From NCBI GenBank assembly GCA_905221605.1, contig CAJNDS010000451.1:73005-137004 (forward strand): DNA of 64,000 bases. The letters are read 5' to 3'. The notes beneath the pieces were generated by a model, which searched no databases, was not told where the DNA came from, and was given only the letters and a program-made list of their open reading frames with translations. The translations under genes and the position numbers were made by a program. Shown in pieces: positions 48,718-57,825 of the stretch (its first letter is position 1; each line of letters opens with the position of its first letter). This DNA comes from Symbiodinium natans. Lineage: Eukaryota; Sar; Dinophyceae; Suessiales; Symbiodiniaceae.

Positions 48718-48830
48718 CCGCAAAGCCTGAGGACACTTCGAACTTCGGGAAGGCTACAAGGCCTTCGAACACACCTGGAATCAGCTATTGTGGGCCACAT
48801 GCTACACCAGCACCCTATACCCTAAACCCC
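48718..48830 (+). CDS. Candidate exon, leucine-rich helix
   Basis: After GCGATCAG the frame reads TLPQSLRTLRTSGRLQGLRT then HLESAIVGHMLHQ up to CCCTATACCC. A second frame (SAAKPEDTSNFGKATRPSN) is also open. Unknown. Confidence 0.35.
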
Positions 48831-48909
48831 TCTCTGTGTATCTCACCAACTGACCCAAAACACACGCGCGCCCCTGGGGGCGGCCTTCCTTCGGGGGGGC
48901 CATGCGCGC

Positions 48910-48910
<1 letters not shown>

Positions 48911-48946
<36 letters not shown>

Positions 48947-49137
48947 CCAACAAGGAAACCCCAACATGCATTTCACCGGGATCTCGCACTCGGGCGCGCC
49001 TTGGTGCGCGGGGGGGCCCTTGGGTCTCCTCATGCCCAGCAGAAGAAGAAGAAGAAGAAGAAGAAGAAGAAGAAGAAGAAGAAGAAGAAGAAGAAGAAGA
49101 AGAAGAGAGAGAGAGAGAGCGAGAGAGCGAGAGAGTG
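48911..49137. repeat. (GA)n and (GAA)n microsatellites
   Basis: (AG)n at 48,911-48,941; about 21 GAA units at 49,041-49,105, then (GA)n. Poly-Arg, poly-Lys and poly-Leu frames here are artefacts. Confidence 0.95.
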
Positions 49138-49239
49138 TGTGCCTGCCCCCTAGGCCACATGAAAGAAAGAAGAGTGTGTGTGTATGTGTGTATGTGCTGC
49201 TGAACCCTAAACCCCCAAAGCCCGAACTGGCCTGAAACT

Positions 49240-49310
49240 TGCTGCAAGAGGCAGCTGGCACCGACACTGCGCATCCTGCAGCTGTCGGAACCTCTTGGGC
49301 CTTCCAGAAG
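49240..49310 (+). CDS. Candidate exon with donor AG|GTGGGT
   Basis: The frame reads CCKRQLAPTLRILQLSEPLG then PSR and ends at CCAGAAG|GTGGGTTTAGGG. Good composition; unknown. Confidence 0.4.
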
Positions 49311-49603
49311 GTGGGTTTAGGGTTTGGGGTTTAGGGTTTAGGGTGTTTGCGTTACTGCGTTTGCCTAGACAGACAGCTTGTCGAAGGCTGACTTCAGGAG
49401 TGTGGGTTCATAAACAGGGTTTAGGGCAAGTTTAGGGTTGACTGCCCAAGCCCGGACGCAATAGGGTTTAGGGTTTAAGCAAACTACCCCCTGGAGACCT
49501 GAAGCAAAAAAGGGTTTAGACAACAGCCCGGATGCACAAAGGGTCATTTATCTGCCTGGTGTTTTGTTTCTGACACGAAATCTTGCATTGCGTGTGGCTT
49601 CAG
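49311..49603. repeat. Degenerate TTTAGGG DNA, probable intron
   Basis: TTTAGGG words at 49,315-49,345 and scattered copies to 49,520, ending TGTGGCTTCAG. Confidence 0.5.
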
Positions 49604-49648
49604 ACAAGTACAGTCACAAGTCGATTGTAAACTCCCCGCATCCGTCAA
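49604..49648 (+). CDS. Candidate exon with perfect donor
   Basis: Between GGCTTCAG| and CGTCAA|GTAAGT the frame reads KYSHKSIVNSPHPS. The GTAAGT donor is consensus. It may join the exon at 49,240-49,310. Unknown. Confidence 0.4.
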
Positions 49649-49679
49649 GTAAGTGGACTTGTCGTTCAAGAGTGTACTT

Positions 49680-49780
49680 TGGCATGTTCCCCTTGTACCC
49701 TATAATTCCTATTAAGGACTGTTAGTATAAGTACTATAATTCCTATTAAGGCCTGTTAGTATAAGGGGGAACATCCCAAG
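49680..49780. mobile_element. Inverted-repeat element, family B
   Basis: GGCATGTTCCCCTTGTAC and GTATAAGGGGGAACATCCC form the ends; an inner 43-bp block (TATAATTCCTATTAAGG ... GTTAGTATAAG) is duplicated. GTGTACT flanks both sides, a likely target duplication. Confidence 0.8.
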
Positions 49781-49879
49781 GTGTACTGGTAGCCGGAGCC
49801 TCTCCGCAATCGGGTCAAGGCTTCCTCCTTCGGCTTTAGGGCTTCGGCTCGGTCGGAGTCTTTCAGTAAGGCATTTCTG

Positions 49880-49985
49880 TTTGGGATGTCCTTAATACTT
49901 AACAGGGATACTAAAGGTCCTTAGTAGGGATGATGATAGGGGGTACTGCAATCCCTATTAAGGGCTGCTAGTACAAGGGCGAATT
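49880..49985. mobile_element. Inverted-repeat element, family B, degraded
   Basis: TTTGGGATGTCCTTAATAC and the inner words TAGGGATGATGATAGGGGGTACT and CCCTATTAAGGGCTG match the family; the right end is worn (GTACAAGGGCGAA). Confidence 0.65.
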
Positions 49986-50056
49986 ACTGTACATAACCCC
50001 ACGGTGCTCTCCCCATCGACCCAAGACTCCAAGACACAGCAGCACTTGTTGGGACC

Positions 50057-50416
50057 TTGGCGGAGGTCAACTGCTGGAGGCAGACATCCGCAGAGGCTAC
50101 AGGCTCGCATGGTCAGCTTCCGCTTGTTTTTGTTTTGCGGAAACCCTGCATCGTGAAAGTGAGGATGCCTGATGCACTTAAGTCGTTAATTAAGTTTGAC
50201 AAGCCACCGCAATCCCCTAAGCCGGCGGCGATTTCCAGGGCGGCTGCCCGTCGCTTGCATCCTGATCGGGGAGGAAAGCGCGAGGAGTTTCAGGACATGC
50301 CGATAACGGCGAACCTAATGAAGCTGGACCTCAAAAGACTGCGATGCTCAGATGCTGTGAGGAGCTGCAGCGGTGTTACGAGACCGTCATGGCCGAAGCC
50401 GCTGCGCCTGCACTAG
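50057..50416 (+). CDS. J-domain-like fragment (DnaJ/Hsp40 HPD motif)
   Basis: The frame contains ISRAAARRLHPDRGGKREEF then QDM. The basic helix, the HPD tripeptide and the GG-x-x-EEF helix start are the helix II-loop-helix III core of J-domains, which stimulate Hsp70 ATPase. The N-terminal helix I and the rest of helix III are not evident, so it is a single exon or a decayed copy. Downstream, a shifted frame (CEELQRCYETVMAEAA) looks coding too, suggesting a frameshift or a small intron around 50,300-50,350. Confidence 0.4.
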   Translation: MAEVNCWRQTSAEATGSHGQLPLVFVLRKPCIVKVRMPDALKSLIKFDKPPQSPKPAAISRAAARRLHPDRGGKREEFQDMPITANLMKLDLKRLRCSDAVRSCSGVTRPSWPKPLRLH

Positions 50417-50567
50417 CCATGACACGTTCTTTTGCCACCGGCCAGGGCCAGTGCAGCTGTTCCAATCCTGCATTAAGCCCTAAACCCTAAACCCAAAGCT
50501 CGCCCGAAAAGGAGTGAAGAGTTGTTAAACACAAAACCTAAACCCTAAACCCTATATGGTCTACATT

Positions 50568-50670
50568 TATACAAAGGTAAAGGAGGATGAGGATGGCAAG
50601 CTGCGCCGCGCCTGGCTTGAGCAGATGAAGAAGGACATAGCATGTGCACGCAGCGTCCTGCTGTGGAGCC
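50568..50670 (+). CDS. Candidate exon, charged helix
   Basis: Frame VKEDEDGKLRRAWLEQMKKD then IACARSVLLW following a CCCTAAA tract. It may belong with the J-domain-like fragment. It runs into an AT-rich minisatellite. Confidence 0.4.
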
Positions 50671-50689
50671 TCGCTCTATTACTAAAGCA

Positions 50690-50870
50690 TTATCGCATTA
50701 TTTTATTACGGACAGTATGTAATATCGTTTCTGGGATTCTAGTCTTACAGTATTGTAGTATTGTAGCATTATAGCATTATCGCATTTCAGTGTTATTGTA
50801 TTAAATTGTATTTTGTATAATTGTCGAATGGTATTGTAGTATTGTAGTATGACCGAATTAAAGTAGTACC
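50690..50870. repeat. Minisatellite of TATTGTAG/CATTATAG words
   Basis: Imperfect 9-10-bp repeats such as TATTGTAGTATTGTAGCATTATAG; related words occur at 53,825-53,925. Confidence 0.8.
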
Positions 50871-51209
50871 ATGTTTTTTCATGCTTTCCATGAAGAGCCG
50901 CGTCTAGAAGCCACGCAAGGCACGTGACCGTGGGTTGTGTGATGCTGGAGCAGGATTTCGCCAATTTCAGCTGCTGCTGACTTCTCCCAACCGGGCACCT
51001 TCGCAAACCCTTGCCAGCAACGGGAGACAAAACAACTTGATGCGCTGTCCTTTGCACTGGAGTGGAATTGGATCAGTGCAATAAGCTTTGAAACTCACTC
51101 TGCCAAGCCGACGTATCCTACTACAGATCAAGTCAGCCGCCATCTCAAGCAGCCAAGTTCCTGCCAACTCTGCGCTGTTTCTTGAGCAATTCCAATTCTC
51201 AGAAAAAGG

Positions 51210-51233
51210 CCGTTCACAAAATTTCGGCTCAAG
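51210..51233 (+). other. Possible degenerate spliced-leader relic
   Basis: ATTTCGGCTCAAG matches 12 of 13 bases of the 3' end of the dinoflagellate spliced leader (ATTTTGGCTCAAG), preceded by CCGT with three extra bases between. It lies 53 bases upstream of the ATG of an intronless zinc-finger ORF. Chance is not excluded. Confidence 0.35.
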
Positions 51234-51286
51234 CCATTTGCAGCGAAGGGACTGTTCACGCCGTGAGGCTTTTTGCTGAAAGCATC

Positions 51287-51469
51287 ATGCCCGAGACGAT
51301 GGAGATCAGCGACGCCGCGAAGTCTGGGGACGGAACTACGACCAACGTGGGCATCAAGATGACGGGCACCTTCCAATGCCCAGAGTGCCGTCAGAAGTTT
51401 GACTCCGAGAAGGCGAAGCAGCTGCACTGGAAGTTCATCCATGACCCCAACAGGCACCAGGAGGACTAA
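51287..51469 (+). CDS. Small C2H2 zinc-finger protein, 60 codons
   Basis: ATG 51,287 to TAA. Residues 30-51 form a classical C2H2 finger: FQCPECRQKFDSEKAKQLHW then KFIH, spacing C-x2-C-x12-H-x4-H. The N-terminal half is Thr/Gly-rich and acidic, the tail ends DPNRHQED. The finger would bind zinc and nucleic acid or protein. The frame is open further upstream without ATG. Being intronless and preceded by a spliced-leader-like word, it may be a retrocopy. A single finger and a complete stop argue for a real small gene. Confidence 0.6.
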   Translation: MPETMEISDAAKSGDGTTTNVGIKMTGTFQCPECRQKFDSEKAKQLHWKFIHDPNRHQED

Positions 51470-51671
51470 GCGATGACCGCTCCTCTGAGAGCAACTCCGA
51501 ATGCCCACCGAAGGCTCGGCCTTCAACGCCTGCTGGGCTCTGAGGGATGGGCGCGTGAGGTTCGGATTTTTCCCAGATGCGCTTTAGGGGTGTGGACGCC
51601 CAAGCCTTTCTAGCTGAAGTGGCACCCCCCCCGTGCATCTAGATCAAGACAGGTTGACGTGTGTAGCCACC

Positions 51672-51725
51672 ATGGCACCGAGGACAAAAAACACCACCGC
51701 TCTCTTCGGTGATCTGCTGGGAATG
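51672..51725 (+). CDS. Candidate first exon with Kozak-like start
   Basis: GCCACCATGGCA is an ideal eukaryotic start context; the frame reads MAPRTKNTTALFGDLLGM and reaches G|GTATGC, a plausible donor. The downstream exon was not found. Confidence 0.3.
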
Positions 51726-51909
51726 GGTATGCATCCACCTTTTGCTAGACTATTATACCGTACTAGTTTTACATGTCATCACATTTACCCTTGTTTCAAG
51801 AGGCGGATGAAGAGTGCAAGTATGGGTATTATGATGTTGTTATAAGAGCCTGGGCCTGGAGCCCAGCAACTCAATTCTGACCCAGCAACTTAACCGTGGA
51901 GTGCTGTAA

Positions 51910-52008
51910 GCTCTCAAAGAACCCTAAACCCTAAACCCTAATCCCTAAACCGTAAACCCTAAACCCTAAACCCTAAACCCTAAACCCTAAACCCTAAACC
52001 CTAAACTC
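51910..52008 (-). repeat. Telomere-like CCCTAAA tract
   Basis: About 12 CCCTAAA heptamers with two variants. Confidence 0.95.
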
Positions 52009-52039
52009 CTGGGCCTTGTGTGGCATTCTTTGCGCGCAG

Positions 52040-52111
52040 GATCCCGGCCGTGAACTGGAGGCCTCCACAGCGCAGCGCGCAGAGCTCGGCGCGGAGCTCG
52101 CCAAGGCTGAG
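52040..52111 (+). CDS. Coiled-coil protein, exon 1 of pair
   Basis: After TTTGCGCGCAG the frame reads DPGRELEASTAQRAELGAEL then AKAE, a continuous charged heptad-like helix. It ends GAG|GGTTTAGGG at a telomere-like tract. With 52,647 it suggests a coiled-coil gene interrupted by about 535 nt of telomere-like intron. Confidence 0.5.
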
Positions 52112-52646
52112 GGTTTAGGGTTTAGGGTTTAGGGTCTAGGGTTTAGGGTTTAGGGTTTAGGGTTTAGGGTTTAATTAGGTTTAGGATTTAGGGTTAGGGT
52201 TAAGGGTTTGGTGCAGAGTCTGGGTTCAAAAAAAGGGTGTAGGTTTTAGGGCTTCGTTTTCAGGGTGGGTTCAGGGGGTTAGGGAGTTCAGTGTTCAGAA
52301 GGGTTTGGGAGTTTCAGGTAGAAAACTTTCAAAAGACATGGAGGCTTGAAGCTTGAGGGTTTGGGGTCTAGGGCTGTTGGTTCCGAAGTTCGGGATTTAA
52401 AGCTGGCTCTGGTTGATGAGCTTCGGGGTTTGGGCTAGGTTCATGGTTTCGGGGACTTGTCTTGGGTTTGGGAATCTAGGATTCATGGTTGTAATATGGA
52501 GTCCAGGATGAAGGATGGGGGTCCCTCCCAACCTCCCAGCTCCGCAACCCCTTAAAAGGTCCCTAGTTAAACCCTAAACCCTAAGACCCTTACACCCTTA
52601 AACCCTAAACCCTAAACCCAGCCTCCCAGCTCCGCAACCCCCTGAG
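52112..52646 (+). repeat. Telomere-like intron candidate with 22-bp direct repeat
   Basis: TTTAGGG units 52,112-52,175, degenerate G-rich DNA, then CCCTAAA groups. CCTCCCAGCTCCGCAACCCC occurs at 52,527 and again at 52,622, just before the next exon. Confidence 0.6.
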
Positions 52647-52702
52647 GTGCAGGAACAGCTCCAGAGCGCGCAGGCAGAGATGGAGCAAGATCAGGCTGGC
52701 AG
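52647..52702 (+). CDS. Coiled-coil protein, exon 2 of pair
   Basis: After CCCTGAG the frame reads VQEQLQSAQAEMEQDQAG, again a Glu/Gln-rich helix. It is in the right register of composition with 52,040-52,111; identity of the protein is unknown. Confidence 0.45.
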
Positions 52703-53014
52703 GGATTTGGGGGCTTTAGAAGGGTTTAGGGTTTAGGGTTTGAGGTGTGTGGCTAAGCGTGGGCCTCAGTCCTGGCCCTGGCATGAAGCAGTGGGACCAG
52801 GGGTGGCTCGGGTTTGGTTCGAGGCAGTGCCCGGGGTCCAGGGTATGGGGAAGTGTCCGTGCGACCGTGCGACCTGAGCGCACACCCCAAGGCTCCAAAT
52901 AACCCAAAGGAGGCATTATTTACAGACTTTAGACCTCACTGTGTACTTGGAGCCCTAGGGAAAAAGGGAAGTGTCCGTGTAGCAGCACCCCCGCTACAGT
53001 GTTTCTGACGGTGC

Positions 53015-53260
53015 ATGGGCCTTCGCGGACGCGAGTGCTCAAAAACCGAACTAGTCAGCAAATCAACCGCGGTTGATGCACGATCGAGCGATGGGAGTTA
53101 CTGGATGGTTGTGCCTCTCTTCGGCGCTGGCCGTACTTGCGGCCGGTTCTGCAGCTTGCCAGTCATTGTGACCACGTGTTCTAGTTGTTTTCTTTCATGG
53201 CTGCAAGTAGGAATATGCTGGGCGGCCAGTGGGCAGAGTTTCTTGAATGCCGTGCCTTAG
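53015..53260 (+). CDS. Hypothetical protein, 81 codons
   Basis: ATG 53,015 to TAA. N-terminal half hydrophilic (RGRECSKTELVSKSTAVDA), C-terminal half hydrophobic and Cys-rich (CSLPVIVTTCSSCFLSWLQV), possibly one membrane segment. No family recognised; overlapping frames exist. Confidence 0.3.
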   Translation: MGLRGRECSKTELVSKSTAVDARSSDGSYWMVVPLFGAGRTCGRFCSLPVIVTTCSSCFLSWLQVGICWAASGQSFLNAVP

Positions 53261-53443
53261 ATTGGGTTACGTGGGTCATCCTGAATTTGTCCAAACCCAT
53301 CTTAATTCTGGCCTTGAGGTCATGCTGTGCAAAAGCTGTGTGCATTCAGCTTTCTTCGCACCCTAGAATTAAGGGTAAGTGACAGCCGGGCTACTAAGGA
53401 TTCGGCAAGACAATCTCAGGTAGTTCTTTCTCGTTCAACAACC

Positions 53444-53635
53444 ATGTCCTTCGGTTTCGGGGCAGCCAGACACATGCATCAGAGAGCATCGCATGTGGAA
53501 TCTGAGGCACAGGGAGAGTGCACAGCGCAGGGCTCGCGCAGGTGTCCTAGCAATGCCGGGACGTGCCTTTGCTGCAGGGCCATTGTCTATGAAGTATTGA
53601 AAATTGAGCAGACTAGCCGTTTAGATCGGCCCTAG
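53444..53635 (+). CDS. Hypothetical protein, 63 codons
   Basis: ATG 53,444 in the context AACCATGTCC to TAG 53,633; includes MSFGFGAARHMHQRASHVES, several cysteines (CPSNAGTCLCC) and a helical tail. Unknown. Confidence 0.3.
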   Translation: MSFGFGAARHMHQRASHVESEAQGECTAQGSRRCPSNAGTCLCCRAIVYEVLKIEQTSRLDRP

Positions 53636-53658
53636 CCTAAACCTAAACCCTAAACTCT

Positions 53659-53779
53659 CAAGGTCTTGGCTGCAGATGAAGGGCACCGTCCGATCGCAAG
53701 CGCGCGGCTGCTTGCTTGCAAGATCAGTTGGGCGCTTGACTCCAGTGATATCCCCTGGCCCGCACCTTGCCTCACATGA
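53659..53779 (+). CDS. Candidate terminal exon
   Basis: The frame reads KVLAADEGHRPIASARLLAC then KISWALDSSDIPWPAP and ends TGA. A second frame starts with ATG after GGCTGCAG at 53,672. Composition favours the first. Unknown. Confidence 0.4.
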
Positions 53780-53819
53780 AAGAACCCTTGTGCAGCGACT
53801 CCCCCTCAAAAGATCAAAT

Positions 53820-53924
53820 ACTTAATATTATAGTATATGATAGTATTTTTGTATATTAAAGTATATTATTGTATACTATAGTATATGATCGTATATGATA
53901 GTAGATGATAGTATATTGTATAGT

Positions 53925-53980
<56 letters not shown>

Positions 53981-53995
53981 TATAATGTATTACTT
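53820..53995. repeat. AT-rich GTATATGATA words and (TA)n
   Basis: Imperfect GTATATNATA repeats followed by long (TA)n with TATATG interruptions. Confidence 0.9.
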
Positions 53996-54061
53996 TCTTC
54001 TACTCCAATATATTATGCACTATACATATGAGTTATACAAGTATATTCTCTTAGAATACAG

Positions 54062-54146
54062 GGGCGAGTGCGAGGACATGGGGAGCCTGAGTTCTTTCCC
54101 GTCCACGGCGGGGTGGACAAGTCCTGCCTCGGGCTCCTTGGCTTAG
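54062..54146 (+). CDS. Unknown gene, candidate exon a
   Basis: After AATACAG the frame reads GECEDMGSLSSFPSTAGWTS then PASGSLA, meeting TAG formed with the following TTTAGGG tract. Ser-rich. Confidence 0.35.
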
Positions 54147-54188
54147 GGTTTAGGGTTTAGGGTTTAGGGTTTAGGGTTTAGGGTTTAG
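54147..54188 (+). repeat. Telomere-like TTTAGGG tract, candidate short intron
   Basis: Six near-perfect heptamers between two open islands; the last TTTAG could be the acceptor. Confidence 0.85.
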
Positions 54189-54281
54189 AGATGTGGAGGA
54201 AGCTGAGCAGATGCTGCACATAAAAGCTGTGACAGGAGCTTTGCCGCAGAGGCCTAATTCGATTTCAGAACGACGTCGTAC
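54189..54281 (+). CDS. Unknown gene, candidate exon b
   Basis: After TTTAG the frame reads DVEEAEQMLHIKAVTGALPQ then RPNSISERRR, followed by CGTAC|GTAACT. Convincing helical, acidic-to-basic composition. Unknown. Confidence 0.5.
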
Positions 54282-54291
54282 GTAACTGCAG

Positions 54292-54388
54292 CGGGGTGGG
54301 TTGTGTGGAGCCTTGCCTGCCTCGAGCAAGACTCAGAGCAGGAGTTATCCCCCGAAACCGCCAGCCCTGTCAGGAAAAAAAGGCAAAG
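54292..54388 (+). CDS. Unknown gene, candidate exon c
   Basis: Between AACTGCAG| and CAAAG|GTAGCC. The best frame includes LACLEQDSEQELSPETASPV then RKKRQR, an acidic stretch followed by a nuclear-localisation-like basic cluster. The other two frames are also open, so the frame is not certain. Confidence 0.4.
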
Positions 54389-54394
54389 GTAGCC

Positions 54395-54475
54395 CTAAAC
54401 CCTATACCCTATACCCTATAAACCCTATACCCTATACCCTATACCCTATAAACCCTAAACCCTAAAGTAAGCCTC
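54395..54475 (-). repeat. CCCTATA/CCCTAAA block-structured tract
   Basis: Runs of CCCTATA units alternate with single CCCTATAAA and then CCCTAAA; clustered variants as elsewhere. Confidence 0.9.
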
Positions 54476-54536
54476 TCATACCATCAGCTCGGCAGGTGGC
54501 AAAGAGCAAAACCCTCAACCTCTCAGCCTGACACAC

Positions 54537-54602
54537 CAAGGCCCTCGGCGAGCCGCGCCGCAGGCCACAGCATGGAGACGGAAGCCACGTGGCGCCAGGG
54601 GG
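54537..54602 (+). CDS. Unknown gene, candidate exon d with telomeric donor
   Basis: After ACCTCTCAG the frame reads PDTPRPSASRAAGHSMETEA then TWRQG and ends at GGGG|GTTTAGGG. Unknown. Confidence 0.4.
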
Positions 54603-55095
54603 GTTTAGGGTTTAGGGTTTTAGGGTTAGGCCGGGAAAGCAGCTGTGCAGACCTGGTTGTAAAAGGGTTAGGCTCCGGGGCTTGGGCATTTCGGGCTTAG
54701 GGTTGAGGGTTTAGGGCTAGGACCCCGAGTAGGCCCTTATTTCCTTTCTTTAGGGTTGGGGTTCCCTTAGAATCCCCTTTAAACCAGAAAGGGTGCCCTT
54801 TTGTCCTCTTGGGTCTAGGCTTAATGCAGGGGTCGGAATAATTACGAATAGTATTCCCCTTTCATGGTCCGTTTCTGGTTATACGATAAGAAGCCCCCAA
54901 AAAAAACCCTAGTCTACTGATGAAGGACCCGTAGAGTAGGCCAGGAGCAGCACCACTCACAGTCCCGGAAGCGTACAGGCGACACTTATTTGCTTCAGAA
55001 ACCCTCCCAAAGAATGAAAAAGGTTCTTCCTAATAGGGGTAAGTACGTAGGACCTTTCTGCTCTATTTGGCTTTGCTCTCTGCCTGACTAACTTT
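54603..55095. other. TTTAGGG remnants and unique DNA, no gene seen
   Basis: Short TTTAGGG group at the start, then mixed sequence with AGTAGGCCCTTATTTCC and AAGAAGCCCCC words that may be a worn inverted-repeat element. Confidence 0.35.
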
Positions 55096-57825
55096 TCAGG
55101 ATTTTAAGGATTTTAAGGATTTTAAAGATTTAAAAAGGCTTTAACATCCTTAAAACCCTTAAAGTTTTTGGAAAATCCATTTCCTAAAACTTTAAGGATT
55201 TTAAGGGTTTTAAGGCCTTTTTAAAATCTTTAAAATCCTTAAAAACCTTAAAGTTTTTGGAAAATCCATTTCCAAAAATTTTAAGGATTTTAAGGGTTTT
55301 AAGGCCTTTTTAAAACCTTTAAAATCCTTAAAATCCTTAAAGTTTTTGGAAAATCCATTTCCAAAAGTTTTAAGGATTTTAAGGATTTTAAGGATTTTAA
55401 AGATTTTAAAGGGGTCCCGGAGGCCCAGGGGCCCCGGGCCACCTTTTAAAATCTTTAAAACCTTTAAAATCTTTAAAATCCTTAAAGTTTTTGGAAAATC
55501 CATTTCCTAAAACTTTAGGGATTTTAAGGGTTTTAAGGCCTTTTTAAAACCTTTAAAATCCTTAAAATCCTTAAAGTTTTTGGAAAATCCATTTCCAAAA
55601 ATTTTAAGGATTTTAAGGATTTTAAGGATTTTAAGGATTTTAAGGATTTTAAAGATTTTAAAGGGGTCCCGGAGGCCCAGGAGCCCCGGGCCACCTTTTA
55701 AAATCTTAAAAACCTTTAAAATCTTTAAAATCCTTAAAGTTTTTGGAAAATCCATTTCCTAAAACTTTAAGGGTTTTAAGGGTTTTACGGCCTTTTTAAA
55801 ACATTTAAAATCCTTAAAATCCTTAAAGTTTTTGGAAAATCCACTTCCAAAAATTTTAAGGATTTTAAGGGTTTTAAGGTTTTTAAGGATTTTAAAGATT
55901 TTAAAGGGGTCCCGGAGGCCCAGGAGCCCCGGGCCACCTTTTAAAATCTTTAAAACCTTTAAAATCTTTAAAATCCTTAAAGTTTTTGGAAAATCCATTT
56001 CCTAAAACTTTAAGGATTTTAAGGGTTTTAAGGCCTTTTTAAAATCTTTAAAATCCTTAAAATCCTTAAAGTTTTTGGAAAATCCATTTCCAAAAATTTT
56101 AAGGATTTTAAGGATTTTAAGGATTTTTAAAGATTTTAAAGGGGCTCCCGGAGCGCCCCCCGGTAGCCCCGCCACCTTTTAAAATTCTTTTAAACTTTAA
56201 ATCACCTTTAAACCCTTAAAGTTTTTTGGAACATCCAGTTTCCGACATCATTTAAGGATGTTATTAAAAAAATTATGATTAGATTTATCTTATTACAAAA
56301 ATATCTAAAGGTTTTAGGCTTTTTCAAACCTTTAAATCCTTAAATCACCCTCCTAAGTTTTTTTTGGAAAAATCCATTTCCAAAAATTTTAAGGATTTTA
56401 AGGATTTTAAGGATTTTAAAGATTTTAAAGGGGTCCCGGAGCCCCAGGAGCCCCGGGCCACCTTTTAAAATCTTTAAAACCTTTAAAATCTTTAAAATCC
56501 TTAAAGTTTTTGGAAAATCCATTTCCTAAAACTTTAAGGATTTTAAGGGTTTTAAGGCCTTTTTAAAACCTTTAAAATCCTTAAAACCCTTAAAGTTTTT
56601 GGAAAATCCATTTCCAAAAGTTTTAAAGATTTTAAGGATTTTAAGGACTTTAAAGATTTTAAAGGGGTCCCGGAGGCCCAGGAGCCCCGGGCCACCTTTT
56701 AAAATCTTTAAAACCTTTAAAATCCTTAAAATCCTTAAAGTTTTTGGAAAATCCATTTCCTAAAACTTTAAGGATTTTAAGGGTTTTAAGGCCTTTTTAA
56801 AACCTTTAAAATCCTTAAAATCCTTAAAGTTTTTGGAAAATCCAGTTCCAAAAATTTTAAGGATTTTAAGGATTTTAAGGATTTTAAGGATTTTAAAGAT
56901 TTTAAAGGGGTCCCGGAGGCCCAGGAGCCCCGGGCCACCTTTTAAAATCTTTAAAATCTTTAAAATCTTTAAAACCCTTAAAGTTTTTGGAAAATCCATT
57001 TCCTAAAACTTTAAGGATTTTAAGGGTTTTAAGGCCTTTTTAAAACCTTTAAAATCCTTAAAATCCTTAAAGTTTTTGGAAAATCCACTTCCAAAAATTT
57101 TAAGGATTTTAAGGATTTTAAGGATTTTAAAGATTTTAAAGGGGTCCCGGAGGCCCAGGAGCCCCGGGCCACCTTTTAAAATCTTTAAAACCTTTAAAAT
57201 CTTTAAAATCCTTAAAGTTTTTGGAAAATCCATTTCCTAAAACTTTAAGGATTTTAAGGGTTTTAAGGCCTTTTTAAAACCTTTAAAATCCTTAAAACCC
57301 TTAAAGTTTTTGGAAAATCCAATTCCAAAAGTTTTAAAGATTTTAAGGATTTTAAGGACTTTAAAGATTTTAAAGGGGTCCCGGAGGCCCAGGAGCCCCG
57401 GGCCACCTTTTAAAATCTTTAAAACCTTTAAAATCCTTAAAATCCTTAAAGTTTTTGGAAAATCCATTTCCTAAAACTTTAAGGATTTTAAGGGTTTTAA
57501 GGCCTTTTTAAAACCTTTAAAATCCTTAAAATCCTTAAAGTTTTTGGAAAATCCATTTCCAAAAATTTTAAGGATTTTAAGGATTTTAAAGATTTTAAAG
57601 GGGTCCCGGAGGCCCAGGAGCCCCGGGCCACCTTTTAAAATCTTTAAAACCTTTAAAATCTTTAAAACCCTTAAAGTTTTTGGAAAATCCATTTCCTAAA
57701 ACTTTAAGGATTTTAAGGGTTTTAAGGCCTTTTTAAAACCTTTAAAATCCTTAAAATCCTTAAAGTTTTTGGAAAATCCATTTCCAAAAATTTTAAGGAT
57801 TTTAAGGATTTTAAGGATTTTAAAT
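55096..57825 (-). repeat. AT-rich satellite, unit 225-252 bp, about 11 units
   Basis: Each unit holds TTTTTGGAAAATCCATTTCC, a variable number of 9-bp ATTTTAAGG units, GGGGTCCCGGAGGCCCAGGA GCCCCGGGCCACC and TTTTAAGGCCTTTTTAAAAC. Unit lengths (225, 234, 243, 252) differ by 9 bp. On the minus strand every unit is open except for one TAG before GAAATGGATTTTCC. One unit near 56,150-56,350 is badly degraded. Confidence 0.95.

Noticed and set aside
48411-49235. A 274-codon plus-strand frame
   Set aside because: Most of it is translated (TA)n, (GA)n and (GAA)n microsatellite, giving poly-Ile/Tyr and poly-Arg. The frame is open only because of the repeats.
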